IMG/VR virus record: IMGVR_UViG_3300031784_000069
Coordinates: 1 to 40,991 of that record
Reading direction: 5' to 3' (one strand)
Origin: a virus
Length of the DNA stretch: 40,991 bases
The notes beneath the pieces were generated by a model, which was not told the origin of the DNA, ran no database searches, and saw nothing but the letters and a program-made list of their open reading frames with translations. Of this stretch, positions 27,075 to 35,868 are shown in pieces (position 1 is the stretch's first letter; each line of letters begins with the position of its first letter). The position numbers were made by a program, and so were the translations under genes.

Positions 27075-27114
27075 CAAAAAATAAATAAGTGCATGGAAGA
27101 TAACTCCCATGCAC
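27075..27114 (-). terminator. Rho-independent terminator after the main tube gene
   Basis: On the minus strand an 11-base-pair stem (GTGCATGGGAG / CTTCCATGCAC, one G-U pair) closes a four-base loop TTAT at 27114-27089. It is followed by the T-rich run TTATTTATTTTTT. It lies in a 73-base gap and would end or reduce transcription after the sheath and tube genes. The next gene's ribosome binding site starts right after it. Confidence 0.8.
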
Positions 27115-27138
27115 CTATTCTTACGACACTAAAGACTA

Positions 27139-27801
27139 TCAGGGTCTGATAATTGTTGTGTTCAATCCCTCGGGTGTTATTCCTACCAAATTGGTTGGAT
27201 CAACAAGAGTGTCATTTCTGATTGTGTACATAGGACCAAGTTCACGAGCAACATAAGTCATGGTTTCTTCGATGACAATGTCGTCCATGGAAGCGCCAGA
27301 ACCTTCGTTAAGAAGTTCTACGCCGAATATTGATCTAACAGCTGCCTGACCATACTCGTTGGCAAATGTTACGGTAATGTCAAAAGGTGGAATCTGGTCA
27401 GCGTAGAAAGGAACCTTTTTTACAACGCCAGTCTTCTGTTCGTTGACATCAGCAATACCTCTTCTGTGACCATTGTCGCCAGGAAGTGTATTGTGGCTTC
27501 TGGTGTAGAAGTCCATTGGTCTATTTTGCGAATAGTTCTGATCTAACATCTTATATAGAGCTGGGCGATCAAATACTGTGAAGATCAATGAACCAGCTAT
27601 ACCTCTTTTGCCTCTTGAGAAAGAGCGAGGATTGGGTGATCCCATGGTGTAGATTGGAGCCTTTTCTCTAGTGACGGAGAAGGTGATACCCGAAAGCGCA
27701 CCTATTTCCACTCCACCAAATGTAGCTACAATGTCTGCACCTGAGAATGTGGTATAAGTATTGAGATACTTATTTACTGATGTATATTCCTCTGCGGCCA
27801 T
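27139..27801 (-). CDS. Main tail tube protein
   Basis: This 220-residue protein probably forms the stacked rings of the inner tail tube. It follows the sheath gene, the standard sheath-tube order of contractile tails. Its pattern is typical of tube-fold proteins: FSGADIVATFGGVEIG, ITFSVTREKAPIYTMG, GIAGSLIFTVF (68-78), PPFDITVTFANEYG, then FGVELLNEG and ETMTYVARELGP. The ATG at 27801 has a very strong AGGAGGG site. A terminator follows the gene. The DNA is richer in G and C at third positions than in neighbouring minor genes, as expected for an abundant virion protein. Confidence 0.88.
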   Translation of the reverse strand: MAAEEYTSVNKYLNTYTTFSGADIVATFGGVEIGALSGITFSVTREKAPIYTMGSPNPRSFSRGKRGIAGSLIFTVFDRPALYKMLDQNYSQNRPMDFYTRSHNTLPGDNGHRRGIADVNEQKTGVVKKVPFYADQIPPFDITVTFANEYGQAAVRSIFGVELLNEGSGASMDDIVIEETMTYVARELGPMYTIRNDTLVDPTNLVGITPEGLNTTIIRP

Positions 27802-27829
27802 TTTGTTTTACCCTCCTAATCGGTAATTA

Positions 27830-29092
27830 TTATAGATTAATGGCTACTCTGACTTCGATCTCTTTGAGTTCGAAGGCAGGTGTTAAAATGAGGTCTACAA
27901 TCGCCTTGTTTTCATTTGGTATGTACGAGACTGTAAAGTCACTACCAAGCAAGGCTCCTACAATTTGCATTCCTCTCAAGCCAGAAGTGATTGCTGTCTC
28001 CATCGCATTTCTTGTTTGAATGTTTGATGGTTCGCCAACAAATCTCTGGCAGGCTTGTCTTACAACTGATGTGGCGTCGTCTACAATTCTCTTTGTTGAG
28101 AGACGGGTGTAGTCTGATGTTGCCCAACCAAATGTTAAACCTTCTCCGAATACTGGAATCTTATTAAAGTTAATGACAACAGTATTAACACCCTTAGTAG
28201 CGAGAGCAGTCTGCTGAGTTCTAGAAGGGGCATAACGAACAGCCTCTACATTGTAGAGAGCCTTATTTACTAGTGAACTATATGAAGGAAGCAAGCTTAA
28301 AGCGCCAGCAACATGAGCGGCTCCGTTAGCGTAACCAAACTCTGTTGTTCCAGACTGATAGTTTACGGGCTTGATTTCCGCAGCGACTACAACCACATAT
28401 GGGCCAACTTCTTTGAAGGAAGCGCTAGCATTTCTGTCGGGAAGATTTGTCAGTGCCAAATGTGTAGAAACTTGACCAGGAGTCATAGTTTCTGTTGTTG
28501 AAACGTATGGCTTGACTCCCATGATTGCGATGCAAGGGTTGATGTTTTCAGAAATATCCTTCACCTTTGCAGCTACCTGATAGGCCCAGTTGCTTGATGG
28601 GGTTGACGTATTATCTGCAACAAAGCCAATTTTTGCGTCATCGCTAGGCGTAGCTGGGCTCTGCCAATCGTCTGGGTGAGCGCCTCTTCCCCAAGGAATA
28701 ATAATGTCGGGAATAGCAGCTTCTGCTGCAATAAAGGCAGCGTCGAAAACCGAGCCACCATAACTTACGCTAGTTACAGTTCCAGTAGATACAGGGCTAT
28801 CCGGATCAGTGTCCCACTTTGTATCAGAAGGAAGTGGTACAATATAAATTCTTCCAGCTCCAGCCAAAACTAGCTCTAGATATGCACGGTGAGCGTCTGA
28901 TCCATCTCCAAAAGCGGTGATTACATCAGCCTCGTTAGTTACTCTTACAACGTCAAGATCTGCTACTGAACCAGTATTGTTAGCCGTGCTACGACGTGCT
29001 ATCGCTACTATTCTAGGACCAACAGGTGTATCCTGACGCGACACACTGTAGAAGCGATCTCTAATTAATGTTTTTACTCCAGGTATAGCCAT
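27830..29092 (-). CDS. Main tail sheath protein
   Basis: This 420-residue protein is the probable contractile sheath subunit that surrounds the tube. It has the family layout: an N-terminal strand with GPRIVAIARRST (about 24-35), a stretch of the TNEADVITAFG type, LAGAGRIYIVPL, an AGALSLL region, GVNTV (about 300) and a C-terminal domain ending in alternating hydrophobic strands (DLILTPAFELKEIEVRVAI). Length is typical of phage sheaths. The ATG at 29092 has a GGAGG site, with a 112-base gap upstream that holds a candidate promoter. The main tube gene follows after 28 bases. Codon choice differs from minor genes, fitting high expression. Confidence 0.92.
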   Translation of the reverse strand: MAIPGVKTLIRDRFYSVSRQDTPVGPRIVAIARRSTANNTGSVADLDVVRVTNEADVITAFGDGSDAHRAYLELVLAGAGRIYIVPLPSDTKWDTDPDSPVSTGTVTSVSYGGSVFDAAFIAAEAAIPDIIIPWGRGAHPDDWQSPATPSDDAKIGFVADNTSTPSSNWAYQVAAKVKDISENINPCIAIMGVKPYVSTTETMTPGQVSTHLALTNLPDRNASASFKEVGPYVVVVAAEIKPVNYQSGTTEFGYANGAAHVAGALSLLPSYSSLVNKALYNVEAVRYAPSRTQQTALATKGVNTVVINFNKIPVFGEGLTFGWATSDYTRLSTKRIVDDATSVVRQACQRFVGEPSNIQTRNAMETAITSGLRGMQIVGALLGSDFTVSYIPNENKAIVDLILTPAFELKEIEVRVAINL

Positions 29093-29128
29093 ATTGGTTT
29101 CAATCCTCCAAATAATAAACTTTTTTGA

Positions 29129-29145
29129 ATCTTCAGTTATAGTAA
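29129..29145 (-). promoter_or_regulatory. Candidate promoter before the sheath gene
   Basis: TTACTATAACTGAAGAT on the minus strand matches 12 of 17 positions of the exact repeat found before the protease and Ig-like genes. TACTAT could be a -10 box, with TTGTTT 16 bases upstream as a weak -35. It lies in the largest gap of the tail region (29093-29204), 36 bases before the sheath start. The rest of the gap shows no ORF and no convincing terminator. Confidence 0.35.
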
Positions 29146-29204
29146 CACATAACTTATAAAAACAACTACAAAGTTAAACTGGCAGGATTTTTCTATACAC
29201 CATT

Positions 29205-30068
29205 TCAGACGTTAGGAGTTGCAGTCTGGAATAGATCGATAATATTCCCAGTTGTACCCTCGTAATTAGGGGTAGCCAACTGATCTCTAAGTAACTGCTT
29301 CTCATATGCCATCCAGGTTCTAGCGTCAACTACAATCTGCTCAATTCTTCTATTAGACATTGCAAAAGTCTTTTCCGTAGTTAACATATATGTAACAGTT
29401 CTCTTATGAACGTCTTTTCCTTCACGATTAATCTCGGAATCAGACAAACGCCTAGAATAGACCAATTCAGATGCTCCGGCGGATTTGAAAATTGATGTAT
29501 ATTCCAACATGAAATCTTCAAATGCCTCAATTACCTGATCACATAGAACTGCTGCATCTAGGTCATCTCTAGTTGTTGCTCCATTGGAACCCTGAAAGGT
29601 GCCAACTTTAGACATTACAGTAAAGCCAACAATATTCTGAAAACGTTGGCCATAAATAGTCACTGTGTTAGATAGCACATTTTGTCTCATTCTTGGCTTT
29701 GGCTCTGTTGTATGAGCCTTTCTTAACTCTAAGTGATATCCTATAATTGCAGGAAACTCATCTAGGCCAACATAGGTTGAAGACGGGGCAGAAGAGAGAT
29801 CTCCAGAAGTAACGTCGGTTCCACCATTATCTTTATAAGTTACAGAAGTTTCTCTATTTACACTTAGTGGCAATATTGGTATTGCTGGATAGCTTTCTTC
29901 CCAAAGTTTTTTAACTAAACCAATGAAATCTAGATAGCTTAGATTGCCAGAATATACTTCCTCTACACCATCTTGATCTAATCTTCTATATCCAGGGGCT
30001 TGAAGCTGAGGATAACCGTATCTAAGGTTTTCTGAAAAACTAGGAAAATCTCTATTAATGTATGCCAT
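29205..30068 (-). CDS. Putative tail terminator / neck protein
   Basis: This 287-residue protein starts at ATG 30068 behind AGGAG, one base after the stop of the first sheath-like gene. It has mixed alpha/beta character, no membrane segment and no enzyme motif. Residues 130-200 (NTVTIYGQRFQNIVGFTVMSK, with a following acidic helix) look like the compact fold of neck or tail-completion proteins, but I cannot name a family with certainty. Its place between head-closure and sheath genes fits the protein that caps the tail for joining to the head. The function is inferred from gene order. Confidence 0.6.
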   Translation of the reverse strand: MAYINRDFPSFSENLRYGYPQLQAPGYRRLDQDGVEEVYSGNLSYLDFIGLVKKLWEESYPAIPILPLSVNRETSVTYKDNGGTDVTSGDLSSAPSSTYVGLDEFPAIIGYHLELRKAHTTEPKPRMRQNVLSNTVTIYGQRFQNIVGFTVMSKVGTFQGSNGATTRDDLDAAVLCDQVIEAFEDFMLEYTSIFKSAGASELVYSRRLSDSEINREGKDVHKRTVTYMLTTEKTFAMSNRRIEQIVVDARTWMAYEKQLLRDQLATPNYEGTTGNIIDLFQTATPNV

Positions 30069-30069
30069 A

Positions 30070-31665
30070 TCAAGCTCCTGGACCAGCTGCTAAAGAAAAG
30101 TTAATCTTTTTAATAGCAAAATATGATATTAATTCAATATCAAAAATTAATTTTTCCTTTGTTGTATCAGAAAATCTTGCATTAAAAGAATAATCTAGTA
30201 TAGCTTTATTAGTTTTTAAATATTGTAAATATTTTTTAGTATCATCTATAATACTGTCAAATGCTAGCAAATCATGACCAGAAGCTGCTATTCCCTTAAT
30301 TTCGCTAACAACTGCAGCAACTAGTCTCATTTGAAAGAGCTTGCTAAACACAGATTCCTCATGGGCCATAGTGTACTCATTGGTAACATATATCTCAAAA
30401 GGAACAGCTCTTCTGGTTTTTCTTCCCCTATAGACAGTGTTCACTCCTATAGCTTCTAATCTCTCATAATCTGAATATGTTAAATCTGTCCCAAATAAAG
30501 ATAGCGCTCCTGGCACTCTAGTACGAATAATTGCCTTAGCTTGCTGATTCGCTGCGATCATGCCAGCGTATGCTGCTGCGGCACTGGAGGTATAGCTAAT
30601 TTTAATTTGTGGATGCTGGAAAACTAATTCGCCATAAATCGGAACCACGTATCTACCTTTATCAGACGCTATTTGGCCATCTAGATAAGTAGTGAATTTA
30701 TTAGTAAATAATGGATTAGCTTCCAAAATAGATATGTCCGAAGACTTTACTCCATCAGATCTTGAACCAATAACTCCCATCTGAATAAAGCCAGTAGAAT
30801 TATGAAAAGAAGAACAGTAATTAGCCAATTGAGTAACAAAATCTACTCCACCAGTATTCATAATACTAGCTTCTAATGGAACTACAATATCAACAAAATC
30901 TAAATCAATTATATCTGCGTATGCTTGCTCTAGGCGGTCATAGTATCTTTCGTAGAAAGTGCTTTGAGTACCTGGCGTAGCGTCGTTAATAGAGAATACT
31001 GTTGTGGATAAGTTTCTTTGAGCGTAGCTATCCACATATTCCGACATTGGAGCGACAGCGCAAATCATAATATCTCTAGCCCCACATGAATAGGCGTCTA
31101 AGACTCCTCTCAAAAGAGGGCTATTTGTATTGGCGCCCATCAAATCAACTGCATGTTGAATCGAATTAATTCTAATAGGATAGTTTAATCTCATGCCGTC
31201 AGCGTGACCAAGCAATAATATTGTGCTTGTGTTTCTTCTATCTAACTGCTGATAGGTTGGCTTATAGTTGACGACAGATGATTTTGGTGAAGTTATTGTT
31301 ACCGAAGAAACAGATGTTACAGAATTTTTTACCTGAAAAGTCGCTGTAGCGTTTATGTTTTGCGCAGTACTGCTTGTTCTGGCTATTATTGTATAAACAT
31401 ATTCATATAAATTTTCTGGAACTTTATATGTAAAGGTATACTCGCCAACTGCTGATCTGACTATTGAATTATCATTTTCATTTCCATTATCTAGAAGAAG
31501 GGAGAATGGACCATCAATTACGGGGCCAGAACCAGTGTCGCCTCTTAATACATAAACTACAACATCTACTGGAGTAGAAAGATTTGCTGGATCATAGATA
31601 GATCCATCATAGTCTGTAAAAATAAATTTAAATTGTGCCGTCTGACCTTTTGATAAAACTATCAT
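30070..31665 (-). CDS. Sheath-like protein with Ig-like N-terminal domain (second sheath paralog)
   Basis: This 531-residue protein has two parts. Residues 1-115 form a beta-rich Ig-like or BppU-N-like domain (GQTAQFKFIFTDYDGS, then GEYTFTYKVPENLYEYVYTI), resembling the N-terminus of the connector encoded two genes upstream. Residues 125-531 follow the sheath plan: a STILLLGHADG strand, ARDIMICAV, an AAYAGMIAA region, GVNTVYRG (about 407) and a C-terminal region of helices and strands. The ATG at 31665 lies one base after the previous stop. It could be a specialised sheath ring at the neck, a sheath with surface Ig decoration, or a sheath terminator. Sheath relationship is likely; the exact role is unknown. 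Confidence 0.75.
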   Translation of the reverse strand: MIVLSKGQTAQFKFIFTDYDGSIYDPANLSTPVDVVVYVLRGDTGSGPVIDGPFSLLLDNGNENDNSIVRSAVGEYTFTYKVPENLYEYVYTIIARTSSTAQNINATATFQVKNSVTSVSSVTITSPKSSVVNYKPTYQQLDRRNTSTILLLGHADGMRLNYPIRINSIQHAVDLMGANTNSPLLRGVLDAYSCGARDIMICAVAPMSEYVDSYAQRNLSTTVFSINDATPGTQSTFYERYYDRLEQAYADIIDLDFVDIVVPLEASIMNTGGVDFVTQLANYCSSFHNSTGFIQMGVIGSRSDGVKSSDISILEANPLFTNKFTTYLDGQIASDKGRYVVPIYGELVFQHPQIKISYTSSAAAAYAGMIAANQQAKAIIRTRVPGALSLFGTDLTYSDYERLEAIGVNTVYRGRKTRRAVPFEIYVTNEYTMAHEESVFSKLFQMRLVAAVVSEIKGIAASGHDLLAFDSIIDDTKKYLQYLKTNKAILDYSFNARFSDTTKEKLIFDIELISYFAIKKINFSLAAGPGA

Positions 31666-31666
31666 T

Positions 31667-32038
31667 TTACTTCTCTCTTGTAGCGCCCACGACCCAATAG
31701 TCTATCTTACCCATGCGTCCCCTCATTGCAGTAACAGCGTCTACTGTAAACATGGTGTAATTTTTATTTACTTTTAAAGAAAAATTTTCGTATATTCTGT
31801 CGCCCTCTTTTGGGTTAATGTGGTCTTCAAAATAATAGACTGCATCGTATTTTGTAAACAAACCATCTTGGGCCTCTGTAGTGGATAGCGAATTGCTTAC
31901 TCCAGATTGACCAACTTGTCGAGTTGTAACTCTTTCGAATTTGCTTGAATGATTACCATTTGATAATATTCTTTGTATATAAACATCATGGCCCCATTCT
32001 CGAAGAACTTTTTTAAAACTTCTTTTTATATCAATCAT
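31667..32038 (-). CDS. Putative head-closure / head-tail joining protein
   Basis: This 123-residue protein follows the connector gene, the place of SPP1 gp16-like head-closure proteins. It has the expected small beta-rich character, with MIDIKRSFKKVLREWGHDVYI at the start and an EGDRIYENFSLKVN...YTMFTVDAV core. The start is set at 32038, overlapping the connector's stop by eight bases (ATGATTGA), with AAGAAG upstream. The ATG at 32071 has no good site and overlaps more. Size and position support the call, but no diagnostic motif is visible. Confidence 0.62.
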   Translation of the reverse strand: MIDIKRSFKKVLREWGHDVYIQRILSNGNHSSKFERVTTRQVGQSGVSNSLSTTEAQDGLFTKYDAVYYFEDHINPKEGDRIYENFSLKVNKNYTMFTVDAVTAMRGRMGKIDYWVVGATREK

Positions 32039-32933
32039 ACTTCTTGAAACCTCTTCTTGGCATGGGGTCATCTTGAGGTGGGACGCTTCTTCCTGGGCCG
32101 TACAATTCTCTATCCGACAAGTAAACTATTTTGCCAGTTTCCACTTCTGGAATCTTGCCCGAAGTCACTGGGAGCCCTCCGCTGGGCAGATTCTTCATTT
32201 GGAATCCCTTTGGGCCCACTTTTCCAGCTAATATTTCCTTTCTTAAAGAAGCAGCTATTTGACACCATGTCGTTGCGTTATCTCTGGTTACCTTGGCTCT
32301 TGGCACTGATCTATTAGTTAGCGAAAAATCACCCAAACGAACAGAAACCTCATCATCTCCACCAAATCCATAAGTCCTACTAAGCTCACATGCTGCTGAT
32401 GCCTTAATGTATTCCAATACAGTAAAAGATAAACCAGAGCCATCCTCTTCGTCCAGGAGATTATATAAAGCCTTAACTTCATTAGAGTAATTATGCACTA
32501 TTTCGCCTATCTCCAATAACGAAGCGTCTGGGAAATACGGAATTAACTCTTCCGGATCTAAGTATAGCGGAGTAACATCTGGTGCAAAAATAATTGTTTC
32601 ATCAGATTTGAGGGTTATTGTTGGCTGATATTCTGTGACTGTTGAGCTAACATACAATTTTTGCTCAACAACAACCGAGTTGCCACTACTTAAAGTTCCG
32701 GTAAATTTAACAGAATACGTATCTGCAGAAGATGCCGTAAAATCATATATATAAACAGAAGAAGAACTAGCAGTAGCATTACCAGATTCAACTATGCTGC
32801 CTGCTGAATTTTTTATAACAACAGTTACAGGTGGAACTGGAGATAGGTCAACTTCATTACCTGAAGTGTCTATATCTTTAAACTTAACCGTTATTCTGAC
32901 TGTATCATTTATTACAATTCTGTCTGTAGACAT
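32031..32933 (-). CDS. Head-tail connector protein with Ig-like N-terminal domain
   Basis: This 300-residue protein appears to be a fusion. Residues 1-100 are a beta-rich Ig-like or BppU-N-like domain (NDTVRITVKFKDIDTSGNEVDL, then DTYSVKFTGTL). Residues 125-240 have the helical layout of gp6/gp15-type head-tail connectors, which form a ring under the portal: LDPEELIPYFPDASLLEIGE, VLEYIKASAACELSRTYGF, SVRLGDFSL and TWCQIAASLRKEI. The C-terminus is Pro/Arg-rich. The ATG at 32933 follows AAGGGG. Family connectors usually lack the N-terminal domain, so this one may display a domain at the neck surface. The connector part is likely. Confidence 0.72.
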   Translation of the reverse strand: MSTDRIVINDTVRITVKFKDIDTSGNEVDLSPVPPVTVVIKNSAGSIVESGNATASSSSVYIYDFTASSADTYSVKFTGTLSSGNSVVVEQKLYVSSTVTEYQPTITLKSDETIIFAPDVTPLYLDPEELIPYFPDASLLEIGEIVHNYSNEVKALYNLLDEEDGSGLSFTVLEYIKASAACELSRTYGFGGDDEVSVRLGDFSLTNRSVPRAKVTRDNATTWCQIAASLRKEILAGKVGPKGFQMKNLPSGGLPVTSGKIPEVETGKIVYLSDRELYGPGRSVPPQDDPMPRRGFKKYD

Positions 32934-32946
32934 AAAACCCCTTATT

Positions 32947-32954
32947 TATTTATA
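32947..32954 (-). promoter_or_regulatory. T4-type late-promoter-like box before the connector gene
   Basis: TATAAATA on the minus strand is identical to the T4 late promoter core and overlaps the stop codon of the previous gene, 13 bases before the connector ATG. That spacing leaves almost no leader. Only this one exact copy was noticed beside a gene start, so it may be chance. Confidence 0.2.
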
Positions 32955-33402
32955 CGTTAGATATAATAGTAACGTCTATTGTTCCAGCAGAATTTTTATC
33001 AAAAACTATAGTATCTGCAGTTGCAAATGCATAGGATTCATTTTTATCTACGGATATAGCTACATAACCAGAACTATCTGGATTAATTCCTTGCGAACCA
33101 GATATTGCATATGCGTCTGCGTTAATTTTATCAAATTCTATTGATCCGTATCCATTAAATGCAGAAAAATCTATTGATGAAGAAGTTTCTGAATTTTCTA
33201 TAACACCCGTTGGTATTATTACCGAAGGAGAAGGAACAAAAACTAATGTACTTGTTATAGAAGGTGGCTTTAATACAATTACTTTTAATAAATTTAAATT
33301 ACCAAATGTAGGAGTTAGACCAAAGGCCTGCGGAGATACTACATATAATCCATTATACTGATAATGTTCTTGATTATATGTTATATCACCATCATATTTC
33401 AT
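32950..33402 (-). CDS. Small beta-rich structural protein, unknown
   Basis: This 150-residue protein is rich in Ser, Ile, Val and Asn, with alternating strands and no helix-rich region, membrane segment or enzyme motif. It starts at ATG 33402, seven bases after AAAGGA, and follows the long fiber-like gene by 16 bases. Early residues (YNQEHYQYNGLYVV) and later ones (DFSAFNGYGSIEFDKINADAYAISG) suggest a compact beta domain. It could be a fiber tip or partner of the upstream fiber protein, or a small head decoration. I do not recognise a family. Confidence 0.7.
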   Translation of the reverse strand: MKYDGDITYNQEHYQYNGLYVVSPQAFGLTPTFGNLNLLKVIVLKPPSITSTLVFVPSPSVIIPTGVIENSETSSSIDFSAFNGYGSIEFDKINADAYAISGSQGINPDSSGYVAISVDKNESYAFATADTIVFDKNSAGTIDVTIISNV

Positions 33403-33418
33403 TCATATTCCTTTAACG

Positions 33419-35518
33419 TCAGAATGTCCCACCATCTATTGTGATTCCATCAATTGATCCACCTGTAATTGAAACGTTGTTTGAGTTTTGTGTAGCAATT
33501 GTCCCTAATCCTAGAGTTGTTCTTGCAGCAGATGCGTCTGCATCATCGACTAGTGATCTACCAAATGAAGTAAATGTAGCAAGTGCGGCTGTACCAGAAC
33601 CAGTAAAGTATGGAAGTCTATCTGCTGCTGATGTTAGTCCAGCTATGGCAGCCAGTTCGGCGTCATATGCCTGAACGTTTGTTCCAATAGCAAGACCTAA
33701 TGCAGTTCTTGCATCTGATGCATTAGTTGAGCCAGTTCCACCATTGGCTATCGCTATAGTTGTACCATTCCATGTGCCTGTCGTAATTGTCCCTAAGGTA
33801 GTAATACTCGACTGTCCGGCATAAGTTGAAGCAATATCTATTGCGTCTGAAGTTACAGATATTCTGTCAGAAGTTCCACCAACAGCAATGACGCCATTGC
33901 TAAAAGTTAAACCATTTCCAGCTATTGTGCTATTTACCTGTAATTCATCTGACGTAATTAATAAGCCACTGTTTGTAGCTAAATTGATATTAAAAGTAGA
34001 ACCATCTAATACTAATCCGGTTCCAGCAAGATATGTTCCTGCACCAGAGAATTGAATCCAGTTAACTGCGTCTGTTCCAACTGTATTAACTTCGTCTGCA
34101 GTTACCCAGCCAGTATTGGCATAATTGTCTCCACTATCAACGAATACGAAGTCGCCACCAGCAATTTCTGCTGCTGTATCAAAGTCAGTAGCTCTTGTTA
34201 GTACTGTGCCACCAGTAGCCCATCTATAAATACCGTTGTGTGCTGCGGTTGCCTGATTCTTAACTAGAATTCTGTCACCATTTTGGAGATTGTAATTATC
34301 TAATGCTGTTAAAGCAGTTCCTAAAGTAAGGGTAGCTCCAACGCCATCTGTTCCATTATCATATGTAACAGTTCCGCCAGTTATGCTGGCCAAAGTAGCT
34401 CCAGTAGCAGCCTTAACAGTAGCGTGAATATGTAAACCTTGGGTTGCAGAATCAACATAAGCTTTAGTGGCGGCATCTTGGGGATTTTCTGGATTTGCAA
34501 GATTTTCTATTCTTGCACTATTAACAGAAACGTGACCTGTTCCATTTGGGTCCAATGAAATTCCACCATTAGTATCAGTTGCGGAAATTGTATTCCCATC
34601 AATGCGAATATTGTCAATATCTACCTGCTGCAGGCCAGCAAGCGTATTGCTGGTTGAACCTAAGGATACGGATGTTGATCCAATTGTTATAGATGAATTA
34701 ACTAACTGAGAATTACTTACTCCGCTAGGCTTAATACTTACGGCGCCAGAACTAACAGAAAAGCTATCGGAACTAAAAGATGCGATTCCCTTATTTGATG
34801 TCGTTGCATCTTCTCCAGATATTGTAATAGTGTTATTTGTTACAGCTGTATCAATTCCTTCTCCGCCACTAAAAGTCAATGTATCAGTTGCTAAAGCTAC
34901 TGAATCTGCTGTTCCAGAATCTGCGCCGACAGTTAATGATGTAGAGATTGACTCATAGCTAGCTGCTGTTAATCTACCCTGTGCGTCGACTGTGAATGTT
35001 GGAATTTGAGTTGCAGAACCATATGCTCCTGCTGTTACAGTCGTATTATCTAGATTTATGGTTACAGTGTTTGTTGATGAAGCGACCGAAGAAAGGCCTG
35101 TTCCACCTGCAATTGTTACAGTTTCATTATCATCAATTGTTTGGCTAGTTCCAGAATCTCCAGCCAGAGTAAAAGTATATGATGCAGCTGTTATTGCCGA
35201 ATCTACATAAGCTGTTGTAGCAACTGCCGTGCTATTGTCTCCTGCTGATTTAGTTGTAGCGCTTGCAGATGAACCAAGTGCAACTGTGCCAGAAAATGTT
35301 TTATTTCCAGTAATAGTTTGAGTTCCGGCAAGTCCGACAAATGCGCCTTTGCCACCGATTGCTTCAACTGTAGTGGCGCTTCCGCCTGCGCCCCCAACGC
35401 CTTTACCGTAATAAAGAACATCATCAACTTCATTAAAAGCTAGTTCTGCGTTCTCCAAACTACTCGGTGCACCAGATGCTCCGGAAGCCCTTCTTTTGAT
35501 TCTAATTGTATTAGCCAT
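33419..35518 (-). CDS. Fiber-like protein (699 aa)
   Basis: This is a long repetitive Thr/Ser/Gly/Asn-rich protein typical of phage fibers. It opens with [26 protein letters not shown], a start common in fiber proteins of aquatic phages. It then has TGNKTFSG repeats, a [20 protein letters not shown] motif, and an [23 protein letters not shown] segment (about 350) followed by [19 protein letters not shown] and a DFVFVDSGD strand. Near the end are [20 protein letters not shown] and the short terminal [11 protein letters not shown]. It lies two bases after the small fiber-like gene. A trimeric receptor-binding or decorative fiber is likely. Its position between capsid and neck genes makes a head or neck fiber as plausible as a tail fiber. 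Confidence 0.85.
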   Translation of the reverse strand: MANTIRIKRRASGASGAPSSLENAELAFNEVDDVLYYGKGVGGAGGSATTVEAIGGKGAFVGLAGTQTITGNKTFSGTVALGSSASATTKSAGDNSTAVATTAYVDSAITAASYTFTLAGDSGTSQTIDDNETVTIAGGTGLSSVASSTNTVTINLDNTTVTAGAYGSATQIPTFTVDAQGRLTAASYESISTSLTVGADSGTADSVALATDTLTFSGGEGIDTAVTNNTITISGEDATTSNKGIASFSSDSFSVSSGAVSIKPSGVSNSQLVNSSITIGSTSVSLGSTSNTLAGLQQVDIDNIRIDGNTISATDTNGGISLDPNGTGHVSVNSARIENLANPENPQDAATKAYVDSATQGLHIHATVKAATGATLASITGGTVTYDNGTDGVGATLTLGTALTALDNYNLQNGDRILVKNQATAAHNGIYRWATGGTVLTRATDFDTAAEIAGGDFVFVDSGDNYANTGWVTADEVNTVGTDAVNWIQFSGAGTYLAGTGLVLDGSTFNINLATNSGLLITSDELQVNSTIAGNGLTFSNGVIAVGGTSDRISVTSDAIDIASTYAGQSSITTLGTITTGTWNGTTIAIANGGTGSTNASDARTALGLAIGTNVQAYDAELAAIAGLTSAADRLPYFTGSGTAALATFTSFGRSLVDDADASAARTTLGLGTIATQNSNNVSITGGSIDGITIDGGTF

Positions 35519-35520
35519 TG

Positions 35521-35859
35521 TTAAAAGTTTCCTCCATCAACAAGATTTTCTTCATCATAATTTACCCAAGCTGAGCCGTTATAACGCAGAACATCACCTG
35601 GATTTGCTGATGTTATAGTAACATCAGTTAAACCATTTAAAACCGATTGGGCAGCTATAGCTGATTCTGCTGAAATTATTCTATCTTTAACCGTTAAATG
35701 CACTCCTGCCGGACTTAAGCCTAGGACAGTTTCTATTGCTTCGACCGCATCATTTAAATCCGTATGCTGCTGGTGGTGTGGTACTGTAACAGAATTTAAC
35801 TTATCTGTAGCAGTGGGGTTTACAAAGTTATCTAATGTTCCGGGATATGAAGTAGCCAT
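35521..35859 (-). CDS. Short fiber-associated protein
   Basis: This 112-residue protein begins [22 protein letters not shown] and continues with [20 protein letters not shown], a pattern seen in small proteins or N-terminal segments beside phage fiber genes. A predicted helix (about 28-45) could trimerise. The end ([25 protein letters not shown]) is a typical short fiber repeat, and its final DGGNF resembles the DGGTF end of the neighbouring long fiber. The ATG at 35859 has an AAGGAT site, and the stop is two bases before the long fiber gene. It may be a fiber base or hinge segment. Confidence 0.75.
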   Translation of the reverse strand: MATSYPGTLDNFVNPTATDKLNSVTVPHHQQHTDLNDAVEAIETVLGLSPAGVHLTVKDRIISAESAIAAQSVLNGLTDVTITSANPGDVLRYNGSAWVNYDEENLVDGGNF

Positions 35860-35868
35860 AAATATCCT

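Noticed and set aside
27066-27110. Upstream ATG extending the second tube gene by 15 residues
   Set aside because: The added residues overlap the terminator hairpin and lack a ribosome binding site, while the downstream ATG at 27065 has GGAG at good spacing.
29150-29204. Possible terminator after the putative tail terminator gene
   Set aside because: Only a four-base stem (AACT/AGTT) precedes the T-run; too weak to call.
32956-32972. TTACTATTATATCTAAC before the connector gene, similar to the 17-base promoter-like repeat
   Set aside because: It falls inside the coding end of the 150-residue gene, where codons for Val-Thr-Ile produce the motif. A similar Val-Thr-Ile copy occurs in the middle of the 112-residue gene near 35610, so chance is likely.
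35605-35622. Inverted repeat GATGTTACTATAACATC
   Set aside because: It is fully inside the 112-residue fiber-associated gene and is explained by its codons; there is no nearby gene start or T-run.
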